A stretch of DNA of 64,000 nt from NCBI GenBank assembly GCA_004802705.1, contig SGPL01000076.1, forward strand, positions 22,168-86,167. Reading direction: 5' to 3'. The number at the start of each line of letters is the position of its first letter. Position 1 is the stretch's first letter. Position numbers and translations under genes: made by a program. This stretch comes from Bondarzewia mesenterica. Its lineage: Eukaryota > Basidiomycota > Agaricomycetes > Russulales > Bondarzewiaceae. Below the pieces are notes generated by a model. It saw only the letters and a list, made by a program, of their open reading frames with translations, had not been told where the DNA came from and searched no databases. Positions 1-12,343 of the stretch are shown in pieces.

Positions 1-3000
1 GACGATTGATTGGATAAGCGCAAGAGTATCGCATAGGTGTGCAAAGTGGGTCGAGGACTGGGAGCGAGTCGGCGCAGCTGCCGCTGAGAAAGAGGGGAGC
101 GTAAACACGCGGACACCGTGGTGGGATGAGTTGAGAAGGTGTGTAGAGGGCGATCATATTCCGTCGACTGTGGAGGGATGGAATCATCCTGTCGCGAGTG
201 CGTGCATTTGTTCTTTTAATTTCCATGTAGGTGGTTTCTCAATCACATATCTTGAAGTTGTACTTGCCGTGTCAACCATGGCGCCCAATCCATTGCAAGC
301 CCTTGCACAGCTGCATGCACGTCCACCAGAGTTCCCTATCTGGGTGGACGGCACGTATCTAGTCTACTCGCTCATCATACACCCTCAGAATTCGACGCTG
401 TCTGACGAAGAGTATGGATTTTCTTGGCTATGCTATGATATCAAACTAAATCGTACTCAGGGCCGGAGCGTTATTTAACGCAGTAAAGAAACAATACAGC
501 CTCCACAGTTATCTCCTTCCCCTTGCAATGCCTTCATCACCCCCCAAACCCGTCCCCGTCCCTGCACTTGCACCCCGTTTACCACCCCCTCCACACAGTA
601 ATAATGGCTCTGACCCTACAGCCGAAGCCGCTTTTTCTGGTCCTGCAATAAATACGCTAAGATTAAGCGAGCAGGATATACAACAGACCGCAAGGTTTGT
701 CCGTGAGTTTGTTACTATGAGTCTAGTACCGTGGATGGAGAAATGTGTCATCGAATGGAATGAAAACGTACAGTTCTATCCTTCTCCCCATTTGTAGTGT
801 ACCTCTTACAGTACTTGTTCTCTCTCTGCAGTTCTCCTCAAAAAACCGTCTCCCGTCCCGCCTCTTTTCCTCCACCCGCCGCCTCTTTGGCTCCTCAGCT
901 CCTGTCACACCCCCTTCACATGGGTCGACCCCTTCAACTTCTTCCCTCTCATCAAGGGGACACGCCTTCTCAGGACCTGTAAGCTCTCTAGCCGGTTCTT
1001 CCAGCTTGGTCGAGCGTCCGCCGCAGCAGAGAAGGTTAGCCGAGTTCGCCACCATCCTAGGTGACTACAAGCTTGCCATCACTGTCTGGGAATCCATGAG
1101 AAAGGAGGGAAAGAACGGATCTGTAAGCGTGTCTTACAGTACCACTCTTCAGAAAATGTTGATTCGATCTTCTGGTAGGAAATTCTCCCTATGCTTCTCG
1201 CACCATCTCCAGCAATACCTTTGCACGTTGCGCACGCCCTCTCACTCATTAGATCACCAAGTTCAGATCTTTCAGCGCTCTCCCAGCTTCGCGCGCTAGC
1301 CTACGCAGTACGTTGGGAAGCTAGCATCGCTATTCCTGATTTTCTCAGCAGCGTCCTGGAAGGAGACAAGTGGCTCGTCTGGGCTGCATCCTCGGTGTGT
1401 TGCCTATTTGATATTTTGCAGCTCCCGTATTGGGTTTTTTTGTGTATATGAAGTACTAATCGTGCTAAGGGCTGTTCAAGGCAGAAGAACCGCCCTCAGC
1501 GCTCTTGCTTGCTCATGCCGCTTATCTCAACGTTCGCAAACGCGCGAGAAGAAGAGGCGCGCTGTGGTATCTTTTCGCGGCAAATAGGCTCGAGAAGTTC
1601 GGGATTGTAAGTGTCATACCGTATCTGAGACTGCTCGATATCTGAGGTGTGTTCTCCTCATGACCTTTAGAAACCTCTCACCATGTATTTTCTTCGGAGA
1701 GCGTACGACCTTCACAAGGTCTCGCTCCCGAAGGAGCTTTCGCCTTCGTTCTGGGAAGCGGAGGGGGTAGACTCACAAGACCAGAGAAGCTTCGAGGCCA
1801 TCATACCTGGAATCGAGCATGCGCTAGGTCGATTGTATTACACGGCTGGTGATGTCGAACGTGGAGTCCGCTTTTTTCTTGGACTTCTCCAGGGCTCTTC
1901 AGGCCCTTCGGATTTTGTCGCTCTTGGAGCACCAAATGGCAATGCTCTTGATTTTCCGAAGTCTATGGTATCGGACAAGGTGTTCTTGGAGGACTTCCGT
2001 GTGGCCTTTCAGGTATCTCCGTTTCGTTGGCCTTTTCTTGGGATAACTTGTCTGATACGAAATGCAAGCATCTCAAAGATACCGTTGGCGATCAATTGGA
2101 CCTGGCTGATATGAAGTTGCCCCTGTCCTTTTGTGTTCCGCGACAGACCCGACTGCGGCTACCTGGTGACTCGGTCGGAGGTGATACAGCAATATGGGAA
2201 GCACGCGAAGATAGTTGGCGAGCGTTCTGGAAAGCGCGGGGTAAGGAAGGTTTGCGGGATGTAGGAAAGGCTGCTGTAAACGGTAAGTTACAATATTTAT
2301 GTAATCCTCATTGTCATATTTAACATCAGCTGCATGCAGAGATCTTCTGGGTTGATCTTGCTTTGCACAATCCTCTGGATGTCGACATCAATCTCGCGAA
2401 TTTGACCGTCGTCGTTTGTGAGAAGGGATCTGACTCGCCAGCGGATTTTGTGGAGGTAGAGATTATTGATGATATTATCCTCAGTGCAAGGGAGACCCGA
2501 ACTGTAAGCGCTCACCGATATTTCTTCGATAGCGTTATCTCAATTTGCGCATTAGATACCCCTGTCGGTGCATGCGAAACGACCGGCCACTTTGCTTATT
2601 GTGCAAGCTTCATACGATTTCCTGTCCTTGCTCCCCGCCACTGAGCCTTTAAAAACTCGAGGTCGCAGGTTGCAGGACACACCTCTGCAGCGACAGAGCA
2701 GGGTGTATGCACCGGACGTCCTGATTGAAGTAGTGGTCGAGGATGCAAGTCAGAGACTTTCTGCCAGTTTCGTTGACGACGCGCGTCTTGTTCTCGCTGA
2801 AGGAGAGTGTAAGCGAATGCGCCTGTGGCTATCAAACATTGGAACCGAGGCTGTCGGGGAGTTGTGGTTGGTCGCGGGTCCAGAAGATGAGTTTTGCGTT
2901 GACGAACCAGCCGCGCGGCCTGGTAAGATCTTATTGGCACCTGGCTATTTATATTTGGTGATTTGTTCACATCCTCAAATAGAACACTCGGATGTATCAG

Positions 3001-4660
3001 AGACGGAAGTCATCCATTCGAATAACTCACTTGCCCCTCAGCAACACCATCGAATACCATTGGAGGTCCTTCACGACTCACCCACTTTCGCTCCAGGGGG
3101 TAGCTTTGAGTTTTCTCTCAATCTGCATGCCAGCTTGATCGGCGAGCAGGAGCTTTGTCTTATTTTCGTCTACAGAGAGGTTCGTCTCCATTTATTTGAC
3201 ATCTTGCAAGTTCGTTGACTGGAACCCTTCAGAAAGAAGGGGATGTGTTCCACTCTACCCGTGTCACACGTGCCTTCGAGGTCCAACCGTTGCTTTCTGT
3301 GTCTGCGAAGTCGGAACCAAGCCGTGGCCTTGAACATTTGTTCCTTCTTGATCTGGAAATCAACAATGTTTCTTCATCTACGGAAGTTACCATTAGCCAG
3401 GTGACTACGTCAAGTCCCACTTGGTCATGTTCTGCTGCGTCAGAATTGCCATTGTGAGCATCCCAATGACTCGACTTTGGTTGTGTACTGATCAAGAACG
3501 ATTCAGGGGTGTAATCGTGCCAAATCAGACTCTTCATCTGCCGCTTGACGTTGATCAATGGGAGAGCAAGTCAGATTCTCAGGCTACGTTCGACTATGTA
3601 TCTCGCAACCTTAGGAATGTCCTACAAGGGCAGGCAGTAGAACCTTCAGATCCACCACCAATAGACGTGTTATGCAGACATATTTCCCAGGTAAGTTGAA
3701 AAGAACAAACTCCTGCAGTGAGATCTCTGATGCTCTGACATGCTCTCCAGACTGCATACCATTCTCTCCTCCAGCCAACGACCTCGGCTCTAATCCACCA
3801 GAGTAGACGAAACAGAGTCGTCCGTGACATCGCTACAACTCATCCTGACGTATCAGTCGCCTTGTACCCTTCCATTTTCCCCCTCTATAATCCTCTCACT
3901 GTTGACTTCGTGATCTTTTGGGACATCCCTTCGGAGCAGCGCTCCGGACATGTCCTATTGCCGGGGGCCATTCTGGGTGCTCGTCATTCAGCTCTGAGGG
4001 AAATCATAGAGGAGGCTCAGGACGCGAAAGTCAAGCGGAGCATGTATGCGGAAACTCAGCGGGAGAAGGAATCCATTTTGATGGCCATCCGTGGGAGCGA
4101 GTGGAACTCCGAGATGAATCCAATGGTTGTCGCGCTCCATGAAGGCGGTCTGGTTGAGCACGATTTCTCGCAAGGGTAAGCACTACCCCGCTTTTTTTTT
4201 CGAGTCCCCTTCTCAGAAAGTTCACCGATGTTTGTCAGCCCGTGCCATGCTGCCGTCAGGTTTACTCTCAGAAATTACTCGCTCACGAATCCATGCAAAT
4301 ATACCCTAAAACTTGCGCCTTCGACTTCATCATATCATACTGTAGGGTGTGTAGTCATATAATCTTCCAGCACGGGCTGGTGTAATGATGTTTCATTGCA
4401 GCGGTCTATCGCAAGCAACCTATGCCGGTCGACTGACATATCGGGGGACGCTGGAACCTCTACATCATACCACTGTTCTCCCCACACTGTATGCCTCGCG
4501 ACCGGACACATATGCTCTGGGAGGTTGGATTCTAGAGACGGAGGTTGGGCAGGATCCAGCGCGGCAATCGACCTCTTGGCGACCAAGATATCGTTACGTG
4601 CAAGAGCCTTCTAGTGCTGCTCCGTGCTGTATTACCGTGGTCGATGCTTCCTCGAGCTAG
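1..4660 (+). CDS. TRS85: TRAPP III subunit Trs85/TRAPPC8, 5' end outside window
   Basis: The subunit is specific to the TRAPP III tethering complex, which activates the Rab Ypt1/Rab1 in autophagy and early Golgi traffic. The locus is open from the first base, so the start lies upstream. Around 190-520, splicing out two short introns joins 'NHPVA' to 'VLAVST', 'LSDEE' to 'ALFNAVKKQY' and on to 'LLPLAM', which is the usual Trs85 N-terminal block. The middle part (about 830-1950) has the helical repeat segment with 'ATILGDYKLA' and 'ALGRLYYTAGDVERG'. From about 2330 to the end the protein is beta-rich, like the C-terminal sandwich domains of TRAPPC8. The last exon ends in 'VVDASSS' and TAG at 4658-4660. 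About a dozen introns are needed. The name rests on pattern and order of blocks, not on a search; the individual splice sites are less certain than the identity. Confidence 0.85.
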
Positions 4661-5230
4661 TGTACCGCGTAATCTAATGGTGATCATGTTGCTCAGTTGC
4701 GCGTATTTGTATCGAGCTCTCATGTTCAAGGTAGGTTTCGTTCGACCCGTGCTAATTTGTCGACGTACGCAGTTGGCCAGACTTGCTCTCAGGCGGGCCG
4801 CAATACTCCGAGTCACATCCTTTGCGGCACATAAAAGTGGCCATCAGGCGGCCACATAACTCTGCGCGGTCCAGTGCGATCGCTTTCTTATTGGAACGAT
4901 CGATGGTACAGTTTGTCAATGGCATGCCTCATCCCATGGCGATGGTGGGTCCTGAGCACCATAGCGTCATCTACAAATGCACGATTGAGGCCGATACAAT
5001 CGTAGCGATTGATAAGTAATCCGTGCTTTCTTTCACAGGCAATATGCTACTGATTAATTGCCCGAGTCGAGCATGCTTTGTGCCACCACCTCTATGGCCT
5101 CTACTGTGGTATAAATATGAAACCGGTCCGTGCACTATTTTTTTCCTTGTCGTTCCCATTCCAGCGTACGTTACTCTCTTCAATTTGAGCATCCTCTCAG
5201 TATTGCAGCTCGCAATCTTCCTCTATGATG
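4661..5230. other. Intergenic, no gene seen
   Basis: This is 570 nt between the TRS85 stop and the F-box relic. It has only short overlapping open frames in all phases and no family signal. It probably holds the TRS85 3' UTR. Confidence 0.6.
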
Positions 5231-6612
5231 ATCATGCCGAACTTCGTCAGTCAGCGCTTGCCTCTTGAGCTTTTGACAAAAATATTCAAAATTTTTGTGC
5301 ACGCCTCGTCCTCAACGTCTTTGCGCTCTACAATCGTCCTCACCCGCGCCTCTAAAGACTGGCAGGCCGTTGCCCGGTCTTATCCCGCTCTGTGGACCGA
5401 ACTCTATCTCCCAGCAGCACCCAAACTGGACGACGACCTCGATGATTATTTTGCTGCTCTCGAGAACTGGCTCACGTTCTCGCGTTCAATGCCGCTAAAC
5501 TTGGAACTTTCCTGGGATTCTGACAAGCGCCTCAATGTCTTGCGCCGATGTCTTTCCATCTTATGTGCTCACTCGGAGCGCTGGAAAACCGTGCGCCTGT
5601 GTATATGCAGCCCCTAAGCGTTCCCCACTGCCATATCCTCCACCTCGTTGCTCAAGCTGGAGTCGTTCAGTTTGTACAGTCATGAAAAAACCAAGCATCC
5701 GCTTATGAGCGTCATTTAGGAATGCACTCAACTTCGATATGTGAAACTCTCGCATGCCCTCATCTTTTCTGACCATCATCAATGGTCGCTTCCATAGAGC
5801 ACCTTGACAGAGATATTCTTGACCATGAATAACTCGAGATTGAGTGTGGCTAACTTGATGTCGGCCTTGGCCAGTTCACACAAGTTGGAGGTGCTCACAC
5901 TGATATTCAAGCATCGATCCGTAGTGGATCTTGTTGATCCCTTTTCGCCCGTGGATCTCGTTGGGTTACGCTCTTTGGCCATCTGCGTTCCCGATGACCG
6001 GCACTTATTACGGATCCTGTTTCAGAATTTTGGCTTCGGGATTGAACGAGTTCATCCTAAGTGTTCGAGACACCACTTGTTGGGGAGACTTGGAGCTCGA
6101 TGTACACGCCGCCTTCGTTGGCTTCCTTGGAAATTGTCAATCTTCCCTCCACATGCTTCATCTTGGTGGGGTGGGGATGGCAGTCGAATGTCTATCACAA
6201 GTTCTGAACACCGTCAAGAATGTGCAAATTAAGGCTGGGATTCTATCATTATGTGAACGCTAGAATTTGGGATGACATTCCCAGCCTGCTCACCGTTCGC
6301 CCTCTTCCGGATGGCCGGATGGGCTCTAACAACAGCCTACTTCGTGAGATCAACCTGATGCGCTTCCCGAGTCGGCCTGACGCGATTCAGGAGGAAATAC
6401 CAGGCGATCACTTTCTCGAGCGGCTCGCGGACATGATGGAGTCCAGATGGATATCGCCCAATGGTGCCGTTGTTAACCTCAGATGTGAGGTGCAACGCTT
6501 GGAGTTACTTACGCTCCACCAGGAGGATGACAACAGATTGGCGTTGGGCTCACCAACGTTGTACAAGCGAATTAACAGGTGTTGTAGTCAAGGGTTAAAT
6601 ATGCTCCCCTAG
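5231..6612 (+). pseudogene. F-box/leucine-rich-type gene, disrupted
   Basis: The first 130 codons begin with a typical fungal F-box ('RLPLELLTKIFKIFVHAS', then 'VCRDW'-like 'ASKDWQAVA' and 'YPALWTEL'). The frame then meets TAA at 5615, TAG at 5717 and TAG at 5795. Between and after these stops the same frame continues with protein-like F-box/LRR text ('LLKLESFSLYSHE', 'CTQLRYVKLSHA', 'LEVLTLIFKHRSVV'). The reading then moves to a second frame near 6040 ('LELDVHAAFVGFLGN') and to a third near 6230 ('LLREINLMRFPSRPD', 'CEVQRLELLTLH'). Each stop can come from a sense codon by one transition (CAA/CAG to TAA/TAG, TGG to TAG). A spliced model that skips all three stops would have to discard conserved-looking sequence. 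I read it as a decayed member of the large mushroom F-box family. A low-quality assembly is the alternative. Confidence 0.65.
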
Positions 6613-7058
6613 TGACAACTTGCCGTCGATGGACACTGATGAGGCTCATTTTGCTATGACCATTCCCGATACTTTGAATTTGATCGATATTTTTGTTTCA
6701 TTATGTTGATATCCCTCCTACTATGTCCCTCGTGCAATTGGATATATGCTACCACGATACAGGATATAAAATATCGACCATACCTGTCATTTGCTGAGTA
6801 CTTTTAACTGACACGGTATCGTCAAGGGACAACGGTTGCTGGGCCAGGTGGGTTTCTTTGGCCAAATTTCTAGCCTCAACTCAGTTCTAGGTGCCGACGC
6901 CCTGGCGACAACAGATGAGTCAGCATCCGTGATGCGGTTCCACGACTGTCCCTGCAGATGCATGGCTCTCATACAACTGGACAAATCCTATCTAGAGCCA
7001 TCTTTCGTCCAACGTCTTGATGTCCAAGTTAAAGCTCATACTTGTGATGCCAGTGAAA
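6613..7058. other. Intergenic, no gene seen
   Basis: This 446 nt AT-richer stretch lies between the F-box relic and the MOSC gene. It likely contains the MOSC promoter. An open frame at 6836-7195 runs antiphase into the MOSC first exon and looks like a shadow. Confidence 0.5.
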
Positions 7059-8833
7059 ATGACCTTGGAGTCAAAGCTCGCCTTTTCGCTCCCATGGGCT
7101 CGTCAAGTCCTCGGAATGGTTGTTTTTGCTGGCGTCTCTGTGCTCACTTGGAAGGCTTTAAACTCGAGGATCTCTCGATATCCTTCCAGCGGTAAAAGGA
7201 AGCCCACTCATGTATCCTCACTTTCGGATGTCTCGGATGCCGCGGAGACGGAGTTCATTTTCGATGCAACGAAGAATCAGGAATTCGTCACGCAGAAACT
7301 GAACGCGAAGGAGGTCAAGATTTCCAGAATCTTGGTACACCCGATAAAGGTGGGTTCATTTTTGCCGAGCTCGTGATCGCGCGCTTCACCGTGAAGCGCT
7401 ATTATGATCACTCGTGCCTGCAGGCCTTGGATTTCTATATATGCTCTGTCCGGTCGCAACGTCATCTCGTATCTCGGGATGTTTTTTTGGTAACTCGGAA
7501 GAGCGCTAAAGCCATTTTTAGAGGCTTGCTCTGCGGAGTATCACCGTTTTCTTTTCCAGAGCAATAGACTGATGCCATATCGTGAACAGAGCTGCCGTGG
7601 GACGTCTGTATCTAGAGCAAACTTTACACCATCCGGACTTGAGGTTAGCATTTATGTGTTCAACCAGTCAACCGCCCATGCTGTACCTACATTTCAATAT
7701 AGAATGATCGTCAATGGTGCATCGTTGATGCAAGCTCCCATCTGATCATCACCGCTAGGGCATTCCCCAAAGTAGGGTCGCTAATTCAAGCTCGATCCAT
7801 CCCGACGTCTAATGGTAGTTCAGATGATTCTGATTACTCCCAGAATGATTCAGGATGAAACGGACTCGTGTGGTGGCAGACTGGAAGTTGCATTTCCCGC
7901 CGAGTCAGGCTGTGAAACATTTTATGTCCCTCTGAAACCCACAATAAATGTCCTCAAAACTTGGAACATGTGAGTTTAAGATCTTTCTGGCTTCCCGCAT
8001 ATTAGTGCAACTCAACTACTTGATTTGATCCGAAGCATAGATGATTGCAGCGTCCACTCATTCACTGACATAGACGGTTACATCACTGAGCCTCATCCCG
8101 CATCCCCCGACAAAGATTCAGCGTTATGTTCGGCTACTCTGTCGCACTTCTTCGGCAAGCAGGTACATCTCATGTACAAGGGCCCACGCTTCCGTCCTTC
8201 TCCCCCGACGTGGTCTTTCCCAGAACTCGACGTACACGTCAACTACCAAGATGCTTACCCACTCCTTGTTGTGAGTGAGGAGAGCTTCAGGAGTGTGAAG
8301 AACATGGTTTCCAAGTGGTCCGAGGAACAAGATAAAGATGAATTGAAGAATTTGGACACAGATTCATTGGTATTAGAACGGTAGGTGACAACGACGACGT
8401 TCATTTCTCTCCTTTTGATATATCGGTGTCTAACTTTTTGATTTTTGCACAGATACAGACCGAATATCGTTTTTGAAGGGGCAAGTGTACCCTTCGCGGA
8501 AGACATGTGGAAAGAAATAACAATTACCTCTACTTCAACGGCTGAGGCAACCTCTTTCACGCTGGTGGCCAAGTGCACAAGATGCATGGTGTGTTATCTG
8601 GACTTCCTCTTTTTCAATGCGCTGCTCATCGTAGATATCAGTTACCCAATATTGATCCAGCATCAGGCGTCAGAAATATGTCTGTACCTTCGAAGCCGCT
8701 CTTAAAGTTCCGCACCGGGTTAGACCCAGGTCGCCTAGAAGACGCTTGCTTCGGATGTAATGCCGTGCCGGTCAAGGAAGGCGTTCTGAGTGTTGGCGAT
8801 GTTGTGTCGGTGCAGACGTGGGGATATGTATGA
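7059..8833 (+). CDS. MOSC-domain protein, mARC-like, membrane anchored
   Basis: This protein belongs to the molybdenum-cofactor sulfurase C-terminal family. Its relative mARC reduces N-hydroxylated substrates at the mitochondrial outer membrane. A hydrophobic segment after about ten residues ('VLGMVVFAGVSVLTW') would act as an N-terminal anchor. The MOSC N-terminal barrel follows ('ISRILVHPIKSCRG', 'ENDRQWCIVDA', 'LITPRMIQ'). The MOSC domain proper then has 'YQDAYPLLVVSEES', 'ERYRPNIVFEG', 'FAEDMWKEI', the cysteine motif 'CTRCMLPNIDP' and the end block 'FGCNAVPVKEGVLSVGD'. About six introns of 50-75 nt are needed, with joins at 7351, 7641 and 8383 among others. I chose ATG 7059 because it sits just before the anchor; ATG 7020 or 7047 is possible. 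The cofactor cysteine is present. The true substrate cannot be read from the sequence. Confidence 0.85.
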
Positions 8834-9374
8834 TCATCATGGTTGCAATGCCATCCGACTTGTCCTGACCATCAGCATCTCGCCGATGTGATGGTGTGTG
8901 CGCCTTTTTCATCACGATGAAATGAGGGGCTAGACTTGAAGCGGTAGTTATTCTGCGTCGACACCTCAACACCAGTGAGCAGGACATTGAACAAGTGAAT
9001 CGCTTTCGCATACGATGATCGACCTAATGCGTCGCTGCCGCTCACTGCCCAGGAAAAGACGCGTTGGGGTTACCAAGGACTGGGTTGATTCATCTTGTTT
9101 GCATCATTTTCTCAAGGAATCCGCCCTTCCAACCAAAGCGCTCTTGCAGTCCAGCAAGCGTTTTCGATACCAGAAGCTTGAGGCATTCTCGCTTCCATGC
9201 GGGCGAGATGTGCGATGGTAATCCGATCGTATTCGACACTGATTTCTCACTCTTGCTTCATTCTGTTTTTATCTCACTTTTCTGGCAAAGCTTTACATGA
9301 TTGACTGAGCTTACAACGTGGCATATATAGCAAAATTAGTACAAAATGAAAGTTCGGCAACCATAAAACAGATA
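8834..9374. other. Convergent intergenic region
   Basis: This is 541 nt between the converging MOSC and PMP22-like genes. It should hold both 3' UTRs. The short open frames here have no recognisable protein character. Confidence 0.5.
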
Positions 9375-10381
9375 TTAAGAATCGCTTTCCTCGTCCTTCT
9401 TCTGTTTCTTCTCGGCGGCCATGCGGATTTGCTTGACACGGGTATTGAAGTACGTCTGCAAAAGTCATGTCATCAGTCCTGTGTTCCACGGTGCAATGAG
9501 AACCACGCATACACCCATAGTGAAGCCGACAAGATTGAAGAACGGAACCCAAAGCTAGCGAATGTGTCAACAGAAGGTAAATAACACGATATCAGCATAT
9601 GCGACATACCTCTGGTGCGAGGAATGTCTGGGCGAACACGATAGACAGCGGCGAGCTGACCCACATGACCTTTTATGACATAGAATATTGTTCCGTTAGT
9701 TCGTCAGTGTGCTGGGAGCGATGCTGAGGGAGACAAACCCGAATGACAGCGAAGAATCCGCCCTTGACTGTCTTGACGACATCATCCACCGACTTTGCGC
9801 CATTGATCACAGCCATGGACGCCAAATAAACTATATAGGTTTTCAGTTTTCACCATACACGGGTGGCATTAGATGCCAAAAAATCAGCGATATCATCTCC
9901 AACCAACGCACCGGCCGTCTGTATGGGCGCAACCAGTAGATTACTCGCGACAATCTGGCCCACCCTCGCCATACGCCCTGTCTTGCCTGCAAACGCGCGC
10001 TGCAGGGCGCCGATCAGAACATGACCGAGAGGTGCCGACACGAGCAGGCCATAGAGTCCCATCTTCAGGGACTTGGTGTCGATTTTCGCACGCGCGAGGG
10101 CATGATAGTATAATGGACAGTCCTTGGGCAGACGCCGAGCGGGGACGCCAGCGAAGTGCGAAGCGAGCACTTCTTGAAGGAAACAAAGTACACCTATATC
10201 CCCACGAGATCAGAAGCGCCGCGATTGGGCTTTCATTTAACTATATGCAAGATTTGCTGGCCTATAACACACCTGTGGTGATAGCCTTGGTCCGGAGGGG
10301 ATGAGTGGCCAGCTGGGAAAGGTACAAGACAAGTAGAGATTGTCTGCGCGTGGCAGCTTTGGAGCTCGATGCGAGGCTCAT
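9375..10381 (-). CDS. Peroxisomal membrane protein, Mpv17/PMP22 family
   Basis: This is a small four-helix membrane protein of the Mpv17/PMP22 family, whose members sit in peroxisomal or inner mitochondrial membranes and have been described as channel-like. Reading the minus strand from ATG 10381 gives a start with 'YLSQLATHPLRTKAITTG', which is the classical family opening. Then come 'KMGLYGLLVSAPLGH', 'LVAPIQTA', 'SMAVINGAKSVDDVV', 'WVSSPLSIVFAQTFL' and 'LWVPFFNLVGFTMG'. The family-typical 'TYFNTRVKQIR' leads into a lysine-rich tail ending in 'DEESDS' and TAA. Five short exons are joined by ordinary introns. The combination of the 'AGKTG' loop and the tail fits fungal PMP22 better than Mpv17 or Sym1. 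The peroxisomal location is an inference from the family. Confidence 0.85.
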
Positions 10382-10866
10382 GGTCACTGGTCAGTCAGTT
10401 TGCTCTTCTGATTTATTCTGGGGGTTCAGACAGGTGGATAGGATTGAGACTGGGGCGGGCGATTAACACGTTCACCCCGGGCAACGAGCTGCTTATACCC
10501 ATGGCGGATATCGCTTACTTTTCGCGCGCGCCGGATACCAGCGGATACCTGTGCTGCCTAGGTTGGCCAGGATCACAAGACTCGATCGTACTGAGGCCCT
10601 CCGACAAAGTCTCGCAGCATCGGGACACATTGAGGACGTCATCTAAGAACAAAAGGTACTGTATGTAGCCAAACTACGTGTAGCGAAAGCAATGGTATTG
10701 TACGATAAAACCTATAAGCACAGTGTATAAAAAATCAGAGCAATATCTATGAGGGTTTCCAGACGGGCAAGTCCAGCTGCAACACGCGTCTAGCAAATCA
10801 TTTCCCGGGTCCCTTGACCCTGATCATCGGATTAGCTCTGTTCGCCTGAGCATGTGATCGCGCGAC
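10382..10866. other. Promoter-sized gap
   Basis: This 485 nt stretch lies upstream of the PMP22-like gene and downstream of YHM2. It has no supported gene; the open frame at 10369-10668 on the plus strand lacks protein character. Confidence 0.5.
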
Positions 10867-12343
10867 TCACCAGGCCTTGACGTAGTCTGCAAAAGAAACC
10901 ATGCAAACTGTCTGCCAGATACCAAGGCCGATACGGGGTGTCACACCGCGGTACAAGCCCTTGATGCCATTCTCTTTGTAGATGAAGGCAAAAGTGTTGA
11001 AGATGGTCAACTTGGCGGGTCGGTTGGTGGAAGCAATGGCCTCTTTCGACATGTTTTGCATCTTGGCAAAGAGCGTCAACCTTGCACCCAGAATAAATCT
11101 GCTTCGAAGCTTACCTCGACACGAATAACCTCAATGGGCTGGTTCCATGTTGCGAGGGCACCACCAATTGAAGATGCCAATATCTTCTCAGCAGCACTGA
11201 GCTTGTCGCCCTCCGATTTTCCGCGCATATTCCGTATTGATGATTCCGCTAATCGTGCGAAGCCCATACTACGGAAGATAAATCAAAATGTATGTGGATG
11301 AGAAGGCTGGTTCGGCTTACCGGGAGCCCCAGTTCGTACATTGGCGGACAGCGACTGCATTGACGCCCTTGTTGACGCCCCGGAGACCCTCCTTGCGGAA
11401 AATCTCTGCAAAAAGGGCCCATGTTGATGGAGGCTTAATTCCGGCGGCCGCCTGCTTATGCCGTGTAATTTCTGCAGTCTTCATACTTGTTGTGAAACCT
11501 GGCACAGAAAGGCGAGATCAGTTGATGCAATGTCTGCAGGGTAATACAGCAAAGAAGACCGCTGATACAAGGTTTTTACTTAGGCGATGTTCAAGTACTG
11601 AGGATAACTTGAAGGGGAAAAAGGCAGGTGAGACATCCGAAGATGGCGGACTTACCCATAGTAGCATAAGCCTGTGCGACACCACCTCCCATGCCACCCA
11701 GCAAACCAGCAGCTGCAGGATTAACACCCATTGCAACGGTGGCGTTTTCGATTTCAGACGCGCAGAACAGTAGGACAGCGCCTTTGGTCGACGCCTCGAT
11801 CCACGCCTGAGGAATAAAAGGACACAATAGCATATGCGTCAGGCATTGATGCGGTTGATCTCTCAAATAACAATGATTACCCAAGGGATAAGACCCTGGT
11901 AGAAACCGGCGAAACCCCCACGGGCCCAGACGGACTGCAGCGCTTGGAACATTGTTTGTGAGCGGTTGGCAGCCATCTGTGTTTTGATAACTTCAAGAGG
12001 CTGGCCCAGTGTCGTGACCTAAAATAAAGCACGTCCATGAAGCGTGCTAAACATACGAGACGCAACGGGCAAACTTGCCTCCTGCATAACACATGTGATC
12101 AGCTATGAGTTGCAGACGAGTAATGAAACAGTCTGTACTCACAAACTAAACGTTCCAGACACAGAGCACCTGCAATCAGCATCACTGTAGAAAGTTGGAA
12201 AGCATGATTATACCATGTTCATGATGGCACCTGCATAAGTCACCGCGTGAACACTACGTGTAGACAAGACGCGCGCAAAACTCACCAACGGCGATATTGG
12301 ACCAGTTAACGCCCTTTTGACCTGGTTCTTTTTGGATAGCCAT
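10867..12343 (-). CDS. YHM2: Mitochondrial citrate/2-oxoglutarate carrier Yhm2
   Basis: This is a mitochondrial carrier (SLC25 fold) that exchanges citrate and 2-oxoglutarate across the inner membrane. In yeast it feeds cytosolic NADPH production, and it was first named for an effect on mtDNA. The first exon starts at ATG 12343 with '[10 protein letters not shown]'. The three repeats follow: repeat 1 has '[18 protein letters not shown]' and '[18 protein letters not shown]'; repeat 2 has '[15 protein letters not shown]', '[11 protein letters not shown]' and '[20 protein letters not shown]'; repeat 3 has '[11 protein letters not shown]' and '[20 protein letters not shown]'. Carrier signatures PxExxK and PxExxR are seen in repeats 1 and 3, while repeat 2 has the KTAEITRHK variant typical of Yhm2. 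The C-terminus is 'FADYVKAW'. About seven exons are present. The identity is strong because these exact blocks separate Yhm2 from other carriers. Confidence 0.93.

Noticed and set aside
8834..9374. Small open frames 8772-9011 and 9015-9221 as genes
   Set aside because: They overlap each other's neighbourhood on both strands, are short and have no recognisable protein character.
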